The notes: generated by a model not told the origin, from the letters alone. A stretch of DNA of 64,000 bases from Bacteroidales bacterium (GCA_017549805.1 JAFYNJ010000010.1:92437-156436), one strand, 5' to 3'. Counted from the first letter of the stretch, positions 32,892 through 42,964 are shown. A program made the numbers and translations.

Positions 32892-34610
32892 ATGGATCAA
32901 AAGATTTTGGAAAGAGCCCAGGCTTGGCTCACTGAACAATATGACGAAGAGACCCGCAAGAAGGTCCAGGAACTCATCGACAACGACCCGAACGAACTCA
33001 CCGAGAGCTTCTATCGTAATCTGGAGTTCGGCACCGGAGGCCTCCGTGGCATCATGGGTGTCGGCACCAACCGGATGAACGTCTATACCGTGGCCATGGC
33101 CACCCAAGGCTTCGCCAACTACATCAAGTTGATGAACCCCGGCGAGAAGGAGCTGCGCGTGGCCGTTGCCTACGACTGCCGCAACAACAGCCCTGCCTTT
33201 GCCAACATCACCGCCGATGTCATGTCGGCCAACGGCATCCATGTGTTTCTCTTCGACTGCCTCCGCCCCACTCCAGAGCTCTCCTTTGCCGTGCGTGAGC
33301 TGCATTGCCATGCCGGTGTGATGGTGACTGCCTCGCACAACCCCAAGGAATACAACGGCTACAAGGCCTATTGGAACGATGGCGGACAGCTTGTCAGTCC
33401 GCACGACAAGAACGTCATCGCCGAAGTGGAGAAGATCCTCGACCCCTCGATGGTCAACTTCAAGCGCAACCCCGAACTCATCACCATGCTGGATGAGAAG
33501 TTCGACGACATCTACCTGGACAAGGTGTTCGGCTTGTCGCTCTCTTTGGATCTCATCAAGAAGCACAAGGACCTGAAGATCGTCTATACTCCGATCCACG
33601 GCACGGGTCGCCGACTGGTTCCCGAGATCCTGAAGCGCAAAGGCTTCGAGAACGTCTATTGTGTGGAAGAGCAGATGGTGGTTGACGGTGACTTCCCGAC
33701 GGTGAAATCACCAAACCCCGAGGAGCCTGCTGCCATGGCCTTGGCCGTCAAGAAAGCCCAGGAGATCAATGCCGACTTGGTGTTGGCCACCGACCCCGAC
33801 GCCGACCGTGTGGGTTGCGCCGTCAAGAACGACAAGGGCGAGTTCATCCTTCTCAACGGCAACCAAGCCGCCAGCGTTTTCCTCTACTATCTGCTTACCA
33901 GATGGCATGAGCTGGGCAAGCTCACCGGCAAGGAATTCGTGGTGAAGACCATCGTCACCACGGAGCTGTTGTTTGAGATCGCCAAGAAATACCAAGTGGA
34001 GCGCTACGATGTGCTGACCGGGTTCAAGTACATTGCCAGCAAGATCTTGGAGCTTGAAGGCCAGAAGCAGTTCATCGGCGGCGGCGAGGAAAGCTACGGC
34101 TACCTCGCAGGCGACTTCGTCCGCGACAAGGACGCGGTCGTCGCCACAAGCCTTTTGGCCGAGGCCATGGCTTGGGCCGCCGAGCAAGGCAAGACCTTCT
34201 ACGAGATGCTGTGCGACATCTATCGCGAATTCGGACTTTACAAGGAAAAGTTAGTGTCCCTCACCAAGAAAGGCATAAGCGGCACCGAGGAAATCAAAGC
34301 CATGATGGCCCGCTTCCGCGAGACGCCTCCCACCGAGATTGGAGGTGAGAAAGTAGTTGAAATTAGAGACTACAAGACATTGGAAGCCAAGGATTTGACA
34401 ACCGGAAAAGTCACACCTATCAACCTTCCGAAGTCCGACGTGTTGCAGTTCTTTACTGAGACCGGATCCAAGATTAGCATCCGTCCCTCCGGCACCGAGC
34501 CGAAGATCAAGTTCTATTTCAGCATGAAAGGCAAGATTGAAGGCAGCATCGACGACTCGATGAACCGCCTCGACGAGAAACTCAATGCCGCAGCAGCACA
34601 ATTAAGCTGA
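32892..34610 (+). CDS. Phosphoglucomutase/phosphomannomutase
   Basis: A 572-residue alpha-D-phosphohexomutase with the phosphoserine loop VTASHNPKEYNGYKAYW (near residue 145), the metal loop ATDPDADRVGCA (near 300), the sugar-recognition loop GGEESYGYLAG (near 397) and the phosphate loop RPSGTEPKIKFY (near 535). It interconverts hexose 1- and 6-phosphates for glycan synthesis, which suits its place after rfbD. Confidence 0.95.
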   Translation: MDQKILERAQAWLTEQYDEETRKKVQELIDNDPNELTESFYRNLEFGTGGLRGIMGVGTNRMNVYTVAMATQGFANYIKLMNPGEKELRVAVAYDCRNNSPAFANITADVMSANGIHVFLFDCLRPTPELSFAVRELHCHAGVMVTASHNPKEYNGYKAYWNDGGQLVSPHDKNVIAEVEKILDPSMVNFKRNPELITMLDEKFDDIYLDKVFGLSLSLDLIKKHKDLKIVYTPIHGTGRRLVPEILKRKGFENVYCVEEQMVVDGDFPTVKSPNPEEPAAMALAVKKAQEINADLVLATDPDADRVGCAVKNDKGEFILLNGNQAASVFLYYLLTRWHELGKLTGKEFVVKTIVTTELLFEIAKKYQVERYDVLTGFKYIASKILELEGQKQFIGGGEESYGYLAGDFVRDKDAVVATSLLAEAMAWAAEQGKTFYEMLCDIYREFGLYKEKLVSLTKKGISGTEEIKAMMARFRETPPTEIGGEKVVEIRDYKTLEAKDLTTGKVTPINLPKSDVLQFFTETGSKISIRPSGTEPKIKFYFSMKGKIEGSIDDSMNRLDEKLNAAAAQLS

Positions 34611-34614
34611 GAAC

Positions 34615-35652
34615 TCAATTCGCCTGATTGGCTACCCTATTCATGCCTTCGATGGCAAGACGATAATTTGATTGCTGTTCCAACACTTGGGTATAGATGG
34701 ATTTGGCTTGCACATAGTCGCCCATCCGTTCCAACACATGGCCTTTGTTGTACAAGGCATCCAGATAACCCGGGTCGCTTTGCAAGGATTGGTCGAAATA
34801 GTCCAACGCCTTCTGGTTATCACCTAAGTACACGAAATAGACATAGCCTTTATTGAAAAGCAGACGGCTGTTATTGGGACTCAGCATCAACAAGGTATCG
34901 TAATGTTCCAGAGCCTCCTCAGGATGGCCGTTGTCTTGCAGGAACAACGCCAAATCGTAGCGTGCGACAGCCACATCCGGGAAGTTGGTTACCATGGAAC
35001 GCATGAAGTCTTCAACCAGGGGATTGTGCTGCGCCTTGTAGATATTGCAAATCTCACGCTGAGGATCATAGAAGCTGGCATCCTGCTCTCGGGCAATCAA
35101 GAAATTCTTCATGGCCGATGCCGTATCCTGTTTGGCCATGTACGTCATGCCCTTGACGAAATACGCCTTGGGGTTATAGGTACTGACTTTCAAGGCATTG
35201 TCGATATATCCAAAGGCCAAGTTGTAGTTCTGCTGCAACAAGTTGAGTTCCGCCAATTTAACCATCGGTCGGGTATCGTATGGATCGATCTCCAGCGCCT
35301 TGTTCAGCGTGGCCGTGATATTGGACTCATCGCCAAGCTGATAGTAAATGTCGGACAACAGCAGCAAGGCATCCACATTCTTAGGTTCCAACTGGATAGC
35401 CTTGTTAACATCCAACATCGCCATGCCTACCTGTTCCCTGCCCATCAAGATGCTGGCTCTTCTCAGATACAGGTCGGCGCGGTTTTCATCCATCGCAATG
35501 GAATCGTTCAACAAGTCGAGGGGATCCTTTGTGGGATCCACCTCTTCAACTTGTTGGTTATTGTTTCCTTGATTGTTAATCTTGCCGTTGTTGTCACAGG
35601 CAGCAAAGCTCAGGACCAAGCCCAAGCACAACCAAATCCATCTTTTCTTCAT
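34615..35652 (-). CDS. TPR-repeat lipoprotein
   Basis: A 345-residue protein with a lipobox (LGLVLSFAAC, Cys 20) and about seven tetratricopeptide repeats (for example ALLLLSDIYYQLGDESN and YLDALYNKGHVLERMGDY). It is probably a periplasmic scaffold for an envelope complex. The start at 35652 is chosen because it begins the signal peptide; the longer frame lacks one. It lies 7 bp downstream of recA. Confidence 0.85.
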   Translation of the reverse strand: MKKRWIWLCLGLVLSFAACDNNGKINNQGNNNQQVEEVDPTKDPLDLLNDSIAMDENRADLYLRRASILMGREQVGMAMLDVNKAIQLEPKNVDALLLLSDIYYQLGDESNITATLNKALEIDPYDTRPMVKLAELNLLQQNYNLAFGYIDNALKVSTYNPKAYFVKGMTYMAKQDTASAMKNFLIAREQDASFYDPQREICNIYKAQHNPLVEDFMRSMVTNFPDVAVARYDLALFLQDNGHPEEALEHYDTLLMLSPNNSRLLFNKGYVYFVYLGDNQKALDYFDQSLQSDPGYLDALYNKGHVLERMGDYVQAKSIYTQVLEQQSNYRLAIEGMNRVANQAN

Positions 35653-35659
35653 AGTTGCA

Positions 35660-36685
35660 TCATTCAGTCTTTGCAAGAGCCTCCAAGATCTTTTCAGAAA
35701 GCTCGTCGGCCAGTTCGGGATTGTCTTCAATCAGGCGCTTCACCGCGTCGCGGCCTTGGGCCAACTTGGAATCGCCATAGCTGAACCACGAGCCGCTCTT
35801 CTTGATGATGTTGGTTTCCACGCCCAAATCGACGATCTCACCCGAGCGCGAGATGCCCTCGCCGTAAAGGATGTCGAACTCTGCCTTGCGGAACGGCGGA
35901 GCCACCTTGTTCTTCACCACCTTGACCTTCACACGACTGCCCACGACATTCTCGCCATCCTTGATCTGGCTGACCTTGCGGATGTCGAGACGCACCGAGC
36001 TATAGAACTTCAAAGCGTTGCCGCCCGTTGTCGTCTCGGGATTGCCAAACAGCACGCCGAGCTTCTCACGCAGCTGGTTGATGAAGATGCAGATGCAACC
36101 CGTCTTGTTAATGGTGGCGGTGAGCTTGCGCATGGCCTGCGACATCAGTCGAGCCTGCAAACCCATCTTGCTGTCGCCCATCTCCCCTTCGAGCTCGCTC
36201 TTGGGCGTCAAGGCGGCAACGGAGTCCACCACGATGACGTCGATGGCACCCGAACGGATCAGGTTCTCGGCAATCTCCAAGGCCTGCTCACCATAGTCGG
36301 GCTGCGAAATCAGCAGGTTCTCCACATCGACACCGAGCTTGGCGGCATAGAACCTGTCGAAGGCGTGCTCCGCATCGATGAACGCCGCGATGCCGCCCTT
36401 CTTCTGGGCTTCGGCGATGACATGCAATGCCAAGGTGGTCTTTCCGGAGCTCTCGGGGCCATAGATCTCGATGATCCTGCCTTTCGGCAGACCGCCCACG
36501 CCCAACGCGTAGTCGAGACCCAACGATCCAGTAGAGATCGACTCCATCTTCTCGGCCTCGGCACCAAGGCGCATGATGCTTCCCTTGCCAAAATTCTTCT
36601 CAATGTTGCCCAAAGTCGCTTCCAATGCTTTCAGCTTTTCCTGCTTGATCTTTTGGGCATCTTCCTGTACTTTTTCCGTTGTCAT
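35660..36685 (-). CDS. recA: Recombinase RecA
   Basis: A 341-residue RecA: Walker [14 protein letters not shown], Walker [15 protein letters not shown]-like [11 protein letters not shown], and [20 protein letters not shown] (loop L2 region). Full length for the family. A TATCTTTG -7 box (minus strand, 36741-36734) lies upstream. It mediates strand exchange and the SOS response. Confidence 0.99.
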   Translation of the reverse strand: MTTEKVQEDAQKIKQEKLKALEATLGNIEKNFGKGSIMRLGAEAEKMESISTGSLGLDYALGVGGLPKGRIIEIYGPESSGKTTLALHVIAEAQKKGGIAAFIDAEHAFDRFYAAKLGVDVENLLISQPDYGEQALEIAENLIRSGAIDVIVVDSVAALTPKSELEGEMGDSKMGLQARLMSQAMRKLTATINKTGCICIFINQLREKLGVLFGNPETTTGGNALKFYSSVRLDIRKVSQIKDGENVVGSRVKVKVVKNKVAPPFRKAEFDILYGEGISRSGEIVDLGVETNIIKKSGSWFSYGDSKLAQGRDAVKRLIEDNPELADELSEKILEALAKTE

Positions 36686-36776
36686 AACTGTTTATTTTTA
36701 ATTATTACTTATTTTCACGCTATTTATCCAATGCAAAGATAATAAAACTCTCCCAAGAAATAGCCAAAATGTTGAA

Positions 36777-37415
36777 TTATTTTCCTATTTCTTTTTTATA
36801 GTAATCGCAAATGCCTGTAATTCCGCATTTTTCGCACAATGGTTTACGGGCTTGGCAGACATAGCGGCCATGAAGGATCAACCAATGGTGGGCATCCGAA
36901 AGTACTTCCTTGGGGAAATGCTTCACCAAGGTCCGCTCCGTCTCCATCACATTCTTGGAATTCTTGGTCAGGCCGATCCTGTTTGCCACACGGAACACAT
37001 GGGTATCGACAGGCATGGCAGGCTGGTCAAAAGCCACTGCCAGCATCACATTGGCGGTCTTGCGCCCCACCCCGGGAAGCCGCTGCAAATCCTCCAAATT
37101 GTCGGGCACCACACCATCGAAGTCGTTCACCAAGGCTTGCGCCATACCCAGCAGATTCTTCGACTTGTTGTTGGGATACGAGATAGACTTGATATAGGAA
37201 TAGATCTCCTCCACCGTCGAATCGGCCATGGCTTCCGGCGTGGGAAAACGCTCGAAAAGCGCAGGTGTGGTCATGTTCACCCGCTTGTCGGTACATTGCG
37301 CCGAAAGGATGACCGAAACCAGCAGTTCATAAGGGTTACGGAAAACCAGTTCCGATTTCGCCATGGGGAGATGCTCCTCGAAATAATCCACAAAGGCTTT
37401 ATATTTCTTTTGCAT
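36777..37415 (-). CDS. nth: Endonuclease III
   Basis: A 212-residue DNA glycosylase/AP lyase: helix-hairpin-helix LQRLPGVGRKTANVML with the catalytic Lys, the catalytic Asp in VDTHVFRVANRIGL, and the C-terminal 4Fe-4S cysteines (VCQARKPLCEKCGITGICDY). It removes oxidised pyrimidines. Divergent from the ABC gene. Confidence 0.96.
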   Translation of the reverse strand: MQKKYKAFVDYFEEHLPMAKSELVFRNPYELLVSVILSAQCTDKRVNMTTPALFERFPTPEAMADSTVEEIYSYIKSISYPNNKSKNLLGMAQALVNDFDGVVPDNLEDLQRLPGVGRKTANVMLAVAFDQPAMPVDTHVFRVANRIGLTKNSKNVMETERTLVKHFPKEVLSDAHHWLILHGRYVCQARKPLCEKCGITGICDYYKKEIGK

Positions 37416-37439
37416 GTTGCAAAATTACAACTTTTCGCG

Positions 37440-37447
37440 TATTTTTG
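37440..37447 (+). promoter_or_regulatory. -7 box of LolD-like ABC gene
   Basis: TATTTTTG, 17 bp before the start codon at 37465. Confidence 0.55.
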
Positions 37448-37464
37448 CAAGCTAAAATAAAAGC

Positions 37465-38115
37465 ATGATACAAGCAACTGGAATACACAAATCGTTTGGC
37501 AGCCTTGAAGTCCTCAAGGGCATCGACCTGCACATCGCCCCCAAGGAGATTGTGAGTATCATGGGTGCTTCCGGAGCTGGCAAATCCACCCTGCTCCATA
37601 TCATCGGCACCTTGGATCGCCCCGACAAAGGCTTGCTGCAAATCGACAACACCGAGGTCAACAAACTAAACGACCGGGCGTTGGCCGATTTCAGGAACAA
37701 GAAGATCGGCTTCGTTTTCCAGTTCCATCATTTGCTTCCCGAGTTCACCGCCTTGGAAAACATCTGCATCCCCGCCTTCATCGGTGGAACACCCAAGGAC
37801 GAAGCCGTCAAGCATGCCATGCAACTTCTGGATTATCTGAATCTTACCGACAGGAAAGACCACAAGCCTTCGGAGCTTTCAGGCGGCGAGCAGCAACGCA
37901 TCGCCGTGGCCCGCGCCCTGATCAACAGGCCTGCCGTGGTCCTCGCCGACGAGCCTTCAGGCAACCTCGACTCCAATTCGGCACAAGAGTTGCATCAGCT
38001 GTTTTTCCAGCTTCGCGACGAGCTGGGACAGACCTTCATCATCGTGACCCACAATCCGACGTTGGCTGCGATGTCGGACAGGACCATTACAATAAAAGAC
38101 GGAAGGATTAGTTAA
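37465..38115 (+). CDS. ABC transporter ATP-binding protein, LolD/MacB-like
   Basis: A 216-residue ATPase: Walker [11 protein letters not shown]-loop [10 protein letters not shown], signature [15 protein letters not shown], Walker [13 protein letters not shown] and H-loop VTHN. The short length and the [13 protein letters not shown] segment fit LolD (lipoprotein release) in Bacteroidota; the permease is not adjacent. Specific substrate not proved. Confidence 0.88.
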   Translation: MIQATGIHKSFGSLEVLKGIDLHIAPKEIVSIMGASGAGKSTLLHIIGTLDRPDKGLLQIDNTEVNKLNDRALADFRNKKIGFVFQFHHLLPEFTALENICIPAFIGGTPKDEAVKHAMQLLDYLNLTDRKDHKPSELSGGEQQRIAVARALINRPAVVLADEPSGNLDSNSAQELHQLFFQLRDELGQTFIIVTHNPTLAAMSDRTITIKDGRIS

Positions 38116-38124
38116 GAGTTAAAT

Positions 38125-38152
38125 AGATAAAAGATAAAAGATAAAAGATAAG
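38125..38152 (+). repeat. Heptameric tandem repeat (AGATAAA)x4
   Basis: AGATAAA three times exact, then AGATAAG, ending 12 bp before the next start codon. Copy-number change here would alter spacing upstream of that gene. Confidence 0.85.
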
Positions 38153-38164
38153 AGTTAGATGCTC

Positions 38165-40258
38165 ATGAAAAGACATATCTTATTAGGAGTTTTATTGGGA
38201 GCAGCCGTGTTGTTCTCGACAGGCATTCAAGCACAAACCACCGAGACCTACGAATCGCTGATGCGAAGCGGCAACACAAAGTTTGCCTCCAAAGACTATA
38301 TCAGTGCCAAGACCTATTTCGAGATGGCACTCAAGCAAAGGCCAAAAGATGCCGAGGCTAAGAAAAAACTCGATGAGACCCTGGTGAAGATCCAGCAGGA
38401 CAGCCAGCGCCAGGAGATCTTCTATTCCCACCTCGATGCCGGCGACGCCCTTAACGCCCAAAACAAATACGAAGAGGCATTGGCCGAATACGAAAAGGCG
38501 TTGGAGGTCTTCCCAGAAGACAAATACACCGGGGCACAGGCCGACGCCATCCGTGCCATCCTGAAGGAACGCAAGGACAAGCAAGACGCCTACGACACCG
38601 CCATAGCGCAAGGCAACACATTGCTTGAAGAAGAGAACTTCGACGCGGCCATCATGCAGTTCGAAATCGCCAAGGAGATTTTCCCCAAGGACAACCTACC
38701 GAAAGAGCGCATCGCCGAGGCCAAACGCCTTCAATCCTTGTACAATGAGAAAGTAGCCCGTTTCGACAAGCTCATGGAAGAAGCCAACCAGCTTGCCTTG
38801 CGCAAGAACTACGACGGTGCCATCCAGAAACTGAACCAAGCACTGGAAATCTTCCCCAACGACGGTCAGGCGCTGAGCTTGCTGCAAACGATGCAAGGAT
38901 CCAAGGCCACCAACGACCGCTATAACGCCTATATCGCCGAGGCCGACCGCCTGTATGAAGCCAAGGCCTATAAAGAGGCCAAGACACAATACCAAGGTGC
39001 TTTGAGTGTCGTCGCCGGCGATTCCTACGCAACGGAGATGCTCTCCCGCCTCGATCCCCTCATCGCCCAGCAGGATGCCGAAGAGGCAGCACGTATCGCT
39101 GCGGAACAGGAAGCCGCTCGCTTGGCTGCCGAAGCTGAAGCTGCTCGTTTAGCCGCAGAAGCTGAAGCCGCTCGTCTCGCCGCCGAGGCCGAGGCAGCAC
39201 GTATCGCTGCCGAAGAGGAAGCCGCCAGGTTGGCTGCCGAGGAGGCCGCACGCATCGCAGCGGAACAGGAAGCTGCAAGATTGGCCGCTGAAGCCGAGGC
39301 AGCTCGTTTAGCCGCAGAAGCAGAAGCTGCTCGCATCGCAGCGGAAGAAGAAGCTGCCAGGTTGGCTGCTGAAGCCGCTGCCGCCGCAGAAGCGGAACGT
39401 CAGGCACGAATCCAAGCCATCCTCGACATAGCCGACGGACTCTTCGCAGATGAGAACTATGTGGAAGCCAAAAAGAAATACCAGGAAGTATTCGCCATTG
39501 ACGAGGGCAACGCCATCGCCACTGCCAAGATTGCACAAATCGACGGCATCTTCGCCCAAATCGCAGCAGAGGCCCAGCAACGCTACGATGCTGCCATGGC
39601 GGCAGCAAGTCGTTTCATGACCGAAGAAAACTACCATGAGGCCGTCGGACAATACAATTTGGCCCTCGTAGCCAAACCCGATGACCCGGAAGCCACTGCC
39701 AAGCTGGCCGAAGCCGAGCGTCTCGACAACCAAAAGATGGCTGCCTTGCGCGCCGATTATAACAAGTTCATCAAGGAAGGCGACAAGCAATATGCCGCCA
39801 AGGCGCTCGACAAGGCAGTTGAGAACTACGCCAAAGCCGCCGACCTTGGCTTGGGCGAGACCTACCCCATCGAGATGATCGACAAGATCAACCGCCTCAT
39901 CGAAGAAAACAAGCTGTATGAACTCAACGCCGAGGCCTTCACCATGACGGCCAACACGCCTCGCCGCTTCACCTTCAATCCCGTCGACGTGGCCTCACGC
40001 CGTTCCAACTATGTCGTCATCAAGGCCCGCAACATCACACCAGGCAAGAGCTTCCCGATGATCGTCTCCTTCGGCAGCGACAGCGGCAAGAACGGCGGCT
40101 TTGTGCTCGCCATCAGCGAAAACGAAGAGGAGAAGACCTACATCTTCCGCATCGGTGCCCAGTACAAGTGGTTCAGCGAGAACAACAACTGGATCGAGCT
40201 GATCTCCGAAAACGACGATGTGGAAGTGAGTTTGGTGATGATTTCGAGAAGCAATTAA
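38165..40258 (+). CDS. Exported TPR/coiled-coil protein with Ala-Glu-Arg-Leu heptad repeats
   Basis: A 697-residue protein with a cleavable signal peptide (LLGVLLGAAVLFSTGIQAQ). Tetratricopeptide-like segments (residues 25-290 and 430-580) flank a block of about 120 residues built of AARLAAEAE/AARIAAEEE repeats (39060-39400) that would form a long coiled coil. The C-terminal domain (about 590-697) is beta-rich. Probably a periplasmic envelope protein. The repeat block is also a possible recombination hot spot. Start at 38165 gives the better signal peptide; 38159 is two codons longer. Confidence 0.75.
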   Translation: MKRHILLGVLLGAAVLFSTGIQAQTTETYESLMRSGNTKFASKDYISAKTYFEMALKQRPKDAEAKKKLDETLVKIQQDSQRQEIFYSHLDAGDALNAQNKYEEALAEYEKALEVFPEDKYTGAQADAIRAILKERKDKQDAYDTAIAQGNTLLEEENFDAAIMQFEIAKEIFPKDNLPKERIAEAKRLQSLYNEKVARFDKLMEEANQLALRKNYDGAIQKLNQALEIFPNDGQALSLLQTMQGSKATNDRYNAYIAEADRLYEAKAYKEAKTQYQGALSVVAGDSYATEMLSRLDPLIAQQDAEEAARIAAEQEAARLAAEAEAARLAAEAEAARLAAEAEAARIAAEEEAARLAAEEAARIAAEQEAARLAAEAEAARLAAEAEAARIAAEEEAARLAAEAAAAAEAERQARIQAILDIADGLFADENYVEAKKKYQEVFAIDEGNAIATAKIAQIDGIFAQIAAEAQQRYDAAMAAASRFMTEENYHEAVGQYNLALVAKPDDPEATAKLAEAERLDNQKMAALRADYNKFIKEGDKQYAAKALDKAVENYAKAADLGLGETYPIEMIDKINRLIEENKLYELNAEAFTMTANTPRRFTFNPVDVASRRSNYVVIKARNITPGKSFPMIVSFGSDSGKNGGFVLAISENEEEKTYIFRIGAQYKWFSENNNWIELISENDDVEVSLVMISRSN
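39067..39400 (+). repeat. Internal coding repeat (Ala/Glu/Arg/Leu)
   Basis: Tandem 21-24 bp variants encoding AARLAAEAE or AARIAAEEE units, about 14 copies, in frame. Not a CRISPR: no spacers and the units are joined directly. Confidence 0.8.
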
Positions 40259-40307
40259 AAGCTGAGAGCTAAAAACTGAAAACTGCCAACTGAACAACTA
40301 CTAACTA
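40259..40307 (+). repeat. Heptameric tandem repeat between two genes
   Basis: Seven degenerate 7-nt units: AAGCTGA, GAGCTAA, AAACTGA, AAACTGC, CAACTGA, ACAACTA, CTAACTA. Confidence 0.65.
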
Positions 40308-40312
40308 AAGCC

Positions 40313-41584
40313 ATGGACAAATCTGATTGTTGTTACCAGTCTTATCTGGCCATCCTGAAAGAAGAACTCGTGCCCGCCATGGGCTGTACCGAACCCATTT
40401 GTCTGGCCTACGCCGCCGCCAAGGCGCGCGAGGTGTTAGGCAGCCTGCCCAAACGGGTGGAGATCAAGGCCAGCGGCAACATCATCAAGAACGTGAAGAG
40501 CGTCATCGTGCCCAACACCAAGGGCATGAAAGGCCTGAAAGCCTCCGTGGCAGCTGGCATCGTGGCTGGCAACCCCGACAAGGCTTTGGAAGTCATCGCC
40601 GAGGTGACCCCAGAACAAAAGAAAGCCATCTCCCAGTTCCTCGACGACACCCTGATGACCATCGTGCCGTTGAATGTCATCGCACAATTGGATGTCACCG
40701 TCACTTTGTATGACGGCAACCAGTCCGCAAGCGTGCGTATCGCTGGACACCATACCAACATCGTGAAGATCGAGAAGAACGAGGAAGTGCTCTTCGACTC
40801 AGGTTACGAGGCCGATGCCAACGCCAAACTCACTGACCGCAAGTGCCTCTGCATGAAGAAGATCTACGACTTCGCCAATACCGTCGACATCGAAGCGCTG
40901 AAGCCCATCATCTGCCCCCAAATTGAATGCAACAAGGCCATCTCCATGGAAGGACTTAAAAACAACTGGGGAGCCAATATCGGAAGCACCATCCTGAGCT
41001 TCGGCGACGACATCCGCATCAAAGCCAGGGCTTGGGCCGCGGCAGGCAGCGACGCCCGCATGAGCGGTTGCGAGATGCCTGTGATTATCAATTCGGGCAG
41101 CGGCAACCAAGGCATGACCGTGAGCCTTCCCATTCTCGCTTACGCCGAAGAATATCATATCGACGAGGAGCGCACCATCCGCGCCATCGCCCTGTCGAAT
41201 CTGGTGGCCATCCACCAAAAGACCGGCATTGGACGACTCTCCGCCTACTGTGGCGCCGTTAGTGCCGGATGTGCCTCAGGTTGCGGTATCGCCTACCTCA
41301 TGGGCGAAGACTTCGACGTCATCAGCCATACACTTGAGAACGCTCTTGGCATCGCCGCCGGCATCGTGTGCGACGGCGCCAAGCCTTCATGCGCCGGCAA
41401 GATCGCCGTCTCGGTCGAGTCAGGCATTCTCGGCTATGAGATGGCAAAGAAAGGCAACGAGCTCCTCGGCGGCGACGGCATCGTAGGCAACGACGTGGAA
41501 GAGACCATCGACCACATCGGCCGCCTCGGCCGCCTCGGCATGAAGGAGACCGACGTGGAAATCCTCAAAATCATGGTGGAATGA
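40313..41584 (+). CDS. cyuA: L-cysteine desulfidase-family protein (CyuA/UPF0597)
   Basis: A 423-residue protein of the UPF0597/CyuA family: VPAMGCTEPICLAYAAAKA, IIKNVKSVIVPNTKGMKG, INSGSGNQGMTVSLP and CASGCGIAYLMG, with CDGAKPSCAGKIAV giving further cysteines for a 4Fe-4S centre. The family degrades L-cysteine to H2S, pyruvate and ammonia in anaerobes; related enzymes are L-serine dehydratases. It overlaps the next gene by 4 bp. Confidence 0.88.
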   Translation: MDKSDCCYQSYLAILKEELVPAMGCTEPICLAYAAAKAREVLGSLPKRVEIKASGNIIKNVKSVIVPNTKGMKGLKASVAAGIVAGNPDKALEVIAEVTPEQKKAISQFLDDTLMTIVPLNVIAQLDVTVTLYDGNQSASVRIAGHHTNIVKIEKNEEVLFDSGYEADANAKLTDRKCLCMKKIYDFANTVDIEALKPIICPQIECNKAISMEGLKNNWGANIGSTILSFGDDIRIKARAWAAAGSDARMSGCEMPVIINSGSGNQGMTVSLPILAYAEEYHIDEERTIRAIALSNLVAIHQKTGIGRLSAYCGAVSAGCASGCGIAYLMGEDFDVISHTLENALGIAAGIVCDGAKPSCAGKIAVSVESGILGYEMAKKGNELLGGDGIVGNDVEETIDHIGRLGRLGMKETDVEILKIMVE

Positions 41585-42057
41585 ACCCCGACTACAGCAC
41601 CCTGGATGTCGAGGCACGTGCCGAACAGGCCGTAACCTATTTCAAGAGCGGCTTCAACTGTGCCCAATCGGTCTATATGGCATACGCCGACCTCTTCGGC
41701 ATGGATACTAAGACAGCAGCCGTGATTGCCGCCCCTATGGGTGCCGGCATCGGGCGAATGCGTGAAGTCTGTGGCACCGTGAGTGGCGCGGCCCTCGTCG
41801 CAGGATTGGCCATCCCCTGTGATGACCCTCATGACCTTGCCTCCAAGACACATTGCTATGCCCTAGTGCAACAAGTCGCCGAGCGTTTCCGCCAGGAGAA
41901 CGGCAGCATCATCTGCAGAGAACTGTTAGGCATCGCGCCAATTAAAGAATCGCCCGTCCCCTCGCCACGCACGGAGGCCTATTACAAAAAACGCCCCTGC
42001 GTGGAGTTGGTGAGGATGTCAGCCACTTTCATCGGTGAGGAACTCAAGAAACTGTGA
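41581..42057 (+). CDS. C_GCAxxG_C_C family protein
   Basis: A 158-residue protein with the redox-type cysteine pattern of the family: FNCAQSVYMAYADLFG, then GAGIGRMREVCGTVSGAALV (the GCAxxG-like block), SIICRELLG and KKRPCVELVRMSA. It is predicted to carry a metal or redox centre. The overlap with cyuA suggests sulfur or redox chemistry in the same pathway. Confidence 0.85.
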   Translation: MNPDYSTLDVEARAEQAVTYFKSGFNCAQSVYMAYADLFGMDTKTAAVIAAPMGAGIGRMREVCGTVSGAALVAGLAIPCDDPHDLASKTHCYALVQQVAERFRQENGSIICRELLGIAPIKESPVPSPRTEAYYKKRPCVELVRMSATFIGEELKKL

Positions 42058-42062
42058 TCCTC

Positions 42063-42866
42063 ATGAGCGAAGACCAGCACAACGACCCCAATGCCTTGAG
42101 TTTCGGCGAGCATCTCGAGGAGCTTCGCAAGATGCTGTTCCGCATCCTTGCCGTCGTGTCAGTTTTCGCTATCGCCATCTTCTGTTTCAAGGACTGGACG
42201 TTCCGCATGCTCATGGCTCCCAGTCAATGGGATTTCGTGACCTATCGCTACATCGAGAAATTTCTCCATTGGATCGGCTCCAGCTTCACCTTCAACGAAT
42301 ACCACGTCAACCTCATCGCCACCGAGCTTTCAAGCCAGTTCATGACCCATGTGACGGCAGCATTTTATCTTGGATTGTTGGGCGCTTCACCTTATATAAT
42401 CTATGAGCTGTTTCGCTTCGTCACGCCTGCCCTCTACGAAAACGAGCGGAAATACTCCGTTCGGGTGGCTGTCATCGTCTATATCCTCTTCATCGTCGGC
42501 GTGCTGATGTCATACTTCATCCTCTTCCCCATCGCGTTCAGGTTTTTAGGCACCTACAGCGTGTCCGACATGGTGGAAAGCAACATCACGCTGCGTTCCT
42601 ACATCGGCACCTTCACCTCCTTAACGCTCATCATGGGACTGGTGTTCCAACTGCCCGTGATTGCCTATTTCCTTGGCAAGATTGGTGTCGTGAAGTCCGA
42701 CTTCCTGAAGCGTTACCGCAAGCATGCCTTGGTCATCATCATGGTGGTGGCCGCCATCATCACCCCTCCTGACTTGATGACGCTCATCTTGGTCACCATA
42801 CCGTTGTATCTGCTATTTGAGGTGAGCATTGGAATCTTGAGACGGATGGAGAAAAACAACGGATAA
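42063..42866 (+). CDS. tatC: Twin-arginine translocase subunit TatC
   Basis: A 267-residue membrane protein with six helices and the TatC opening FGEHLEELRKML and FFYLGLLGASPYIIYELFRF-like second segment (AAFYLGLLGASPYIIYE). It forms the receptor of the Tat pathway that exports folded proteins. TatA is not next to it. GTG at 42054 (overlapping the previous stop) is an alternative start; ATG at 42063 begins MSED. Confidence 0.95.
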   Translation: MSEDQHNDPNALSFGEHLEELRKMLFRILAVVSVFAIAIFCFKDWTFRMLMAPSQWDFVTYRYIEKFLHWIGSSFTFNEYHVNLIATELSSQFMTHVTAAFYLGLLGASPYIIYELFRFVTPALYENERKYSVRVAVIVYILFIVGVLMSYFILFPIAFRFLGTYSVSDMVESNITLRSYIGTFTSLTLIMGLVFQLPVIAYFLGKIGVVKSDFLKRYRKHALVIIMVVAAIITPPDLMTLILVTIPLYLLFEVSIGILRRMEKNNG

Positions 42867-42950
42867 TCATTAACATCCAAATAATATAAATAACAAAAAT
42901 AAATTAATTAGATTTTTTAGGATAGATTTTATTGTTATATATTTGCATCC
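42865..42950 (+). repeat. 86-bp direct repeat, copy 1 (promoter region)
   Basis: Starts inside the tatC stop codon and ends at TTTGCATCC. It is 84/86 identical to the copy at 48074-48159 (the two differ at two positions in the ATTTTTTAGG and AGATTTTAT parts). It contains a TATATTTG -7 box (42938-42945) and lies 14 bp before a start codon. Confidence 0.9.
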
Positions 42951-42964
42951 TCGTTTTATAATAA

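Noticed and set aside
34903-35784. 293-codon frame opposite the TPR lipoprotein gene
   Set aside because: Antisense shadow of a well-supported gene.
35573-36742. 389-codon open frame opposite recA
   Set aside because: It lies wholly antisense to recA and the TPR gene; such shadows arise from GC-skewed codon positions. No promoter or family match.
39067-39400. Repeat array that might suggest CRISPR
   Set aside because: Units are contiguous, in frame and code Ala/Glu heptads; there are no spacers.
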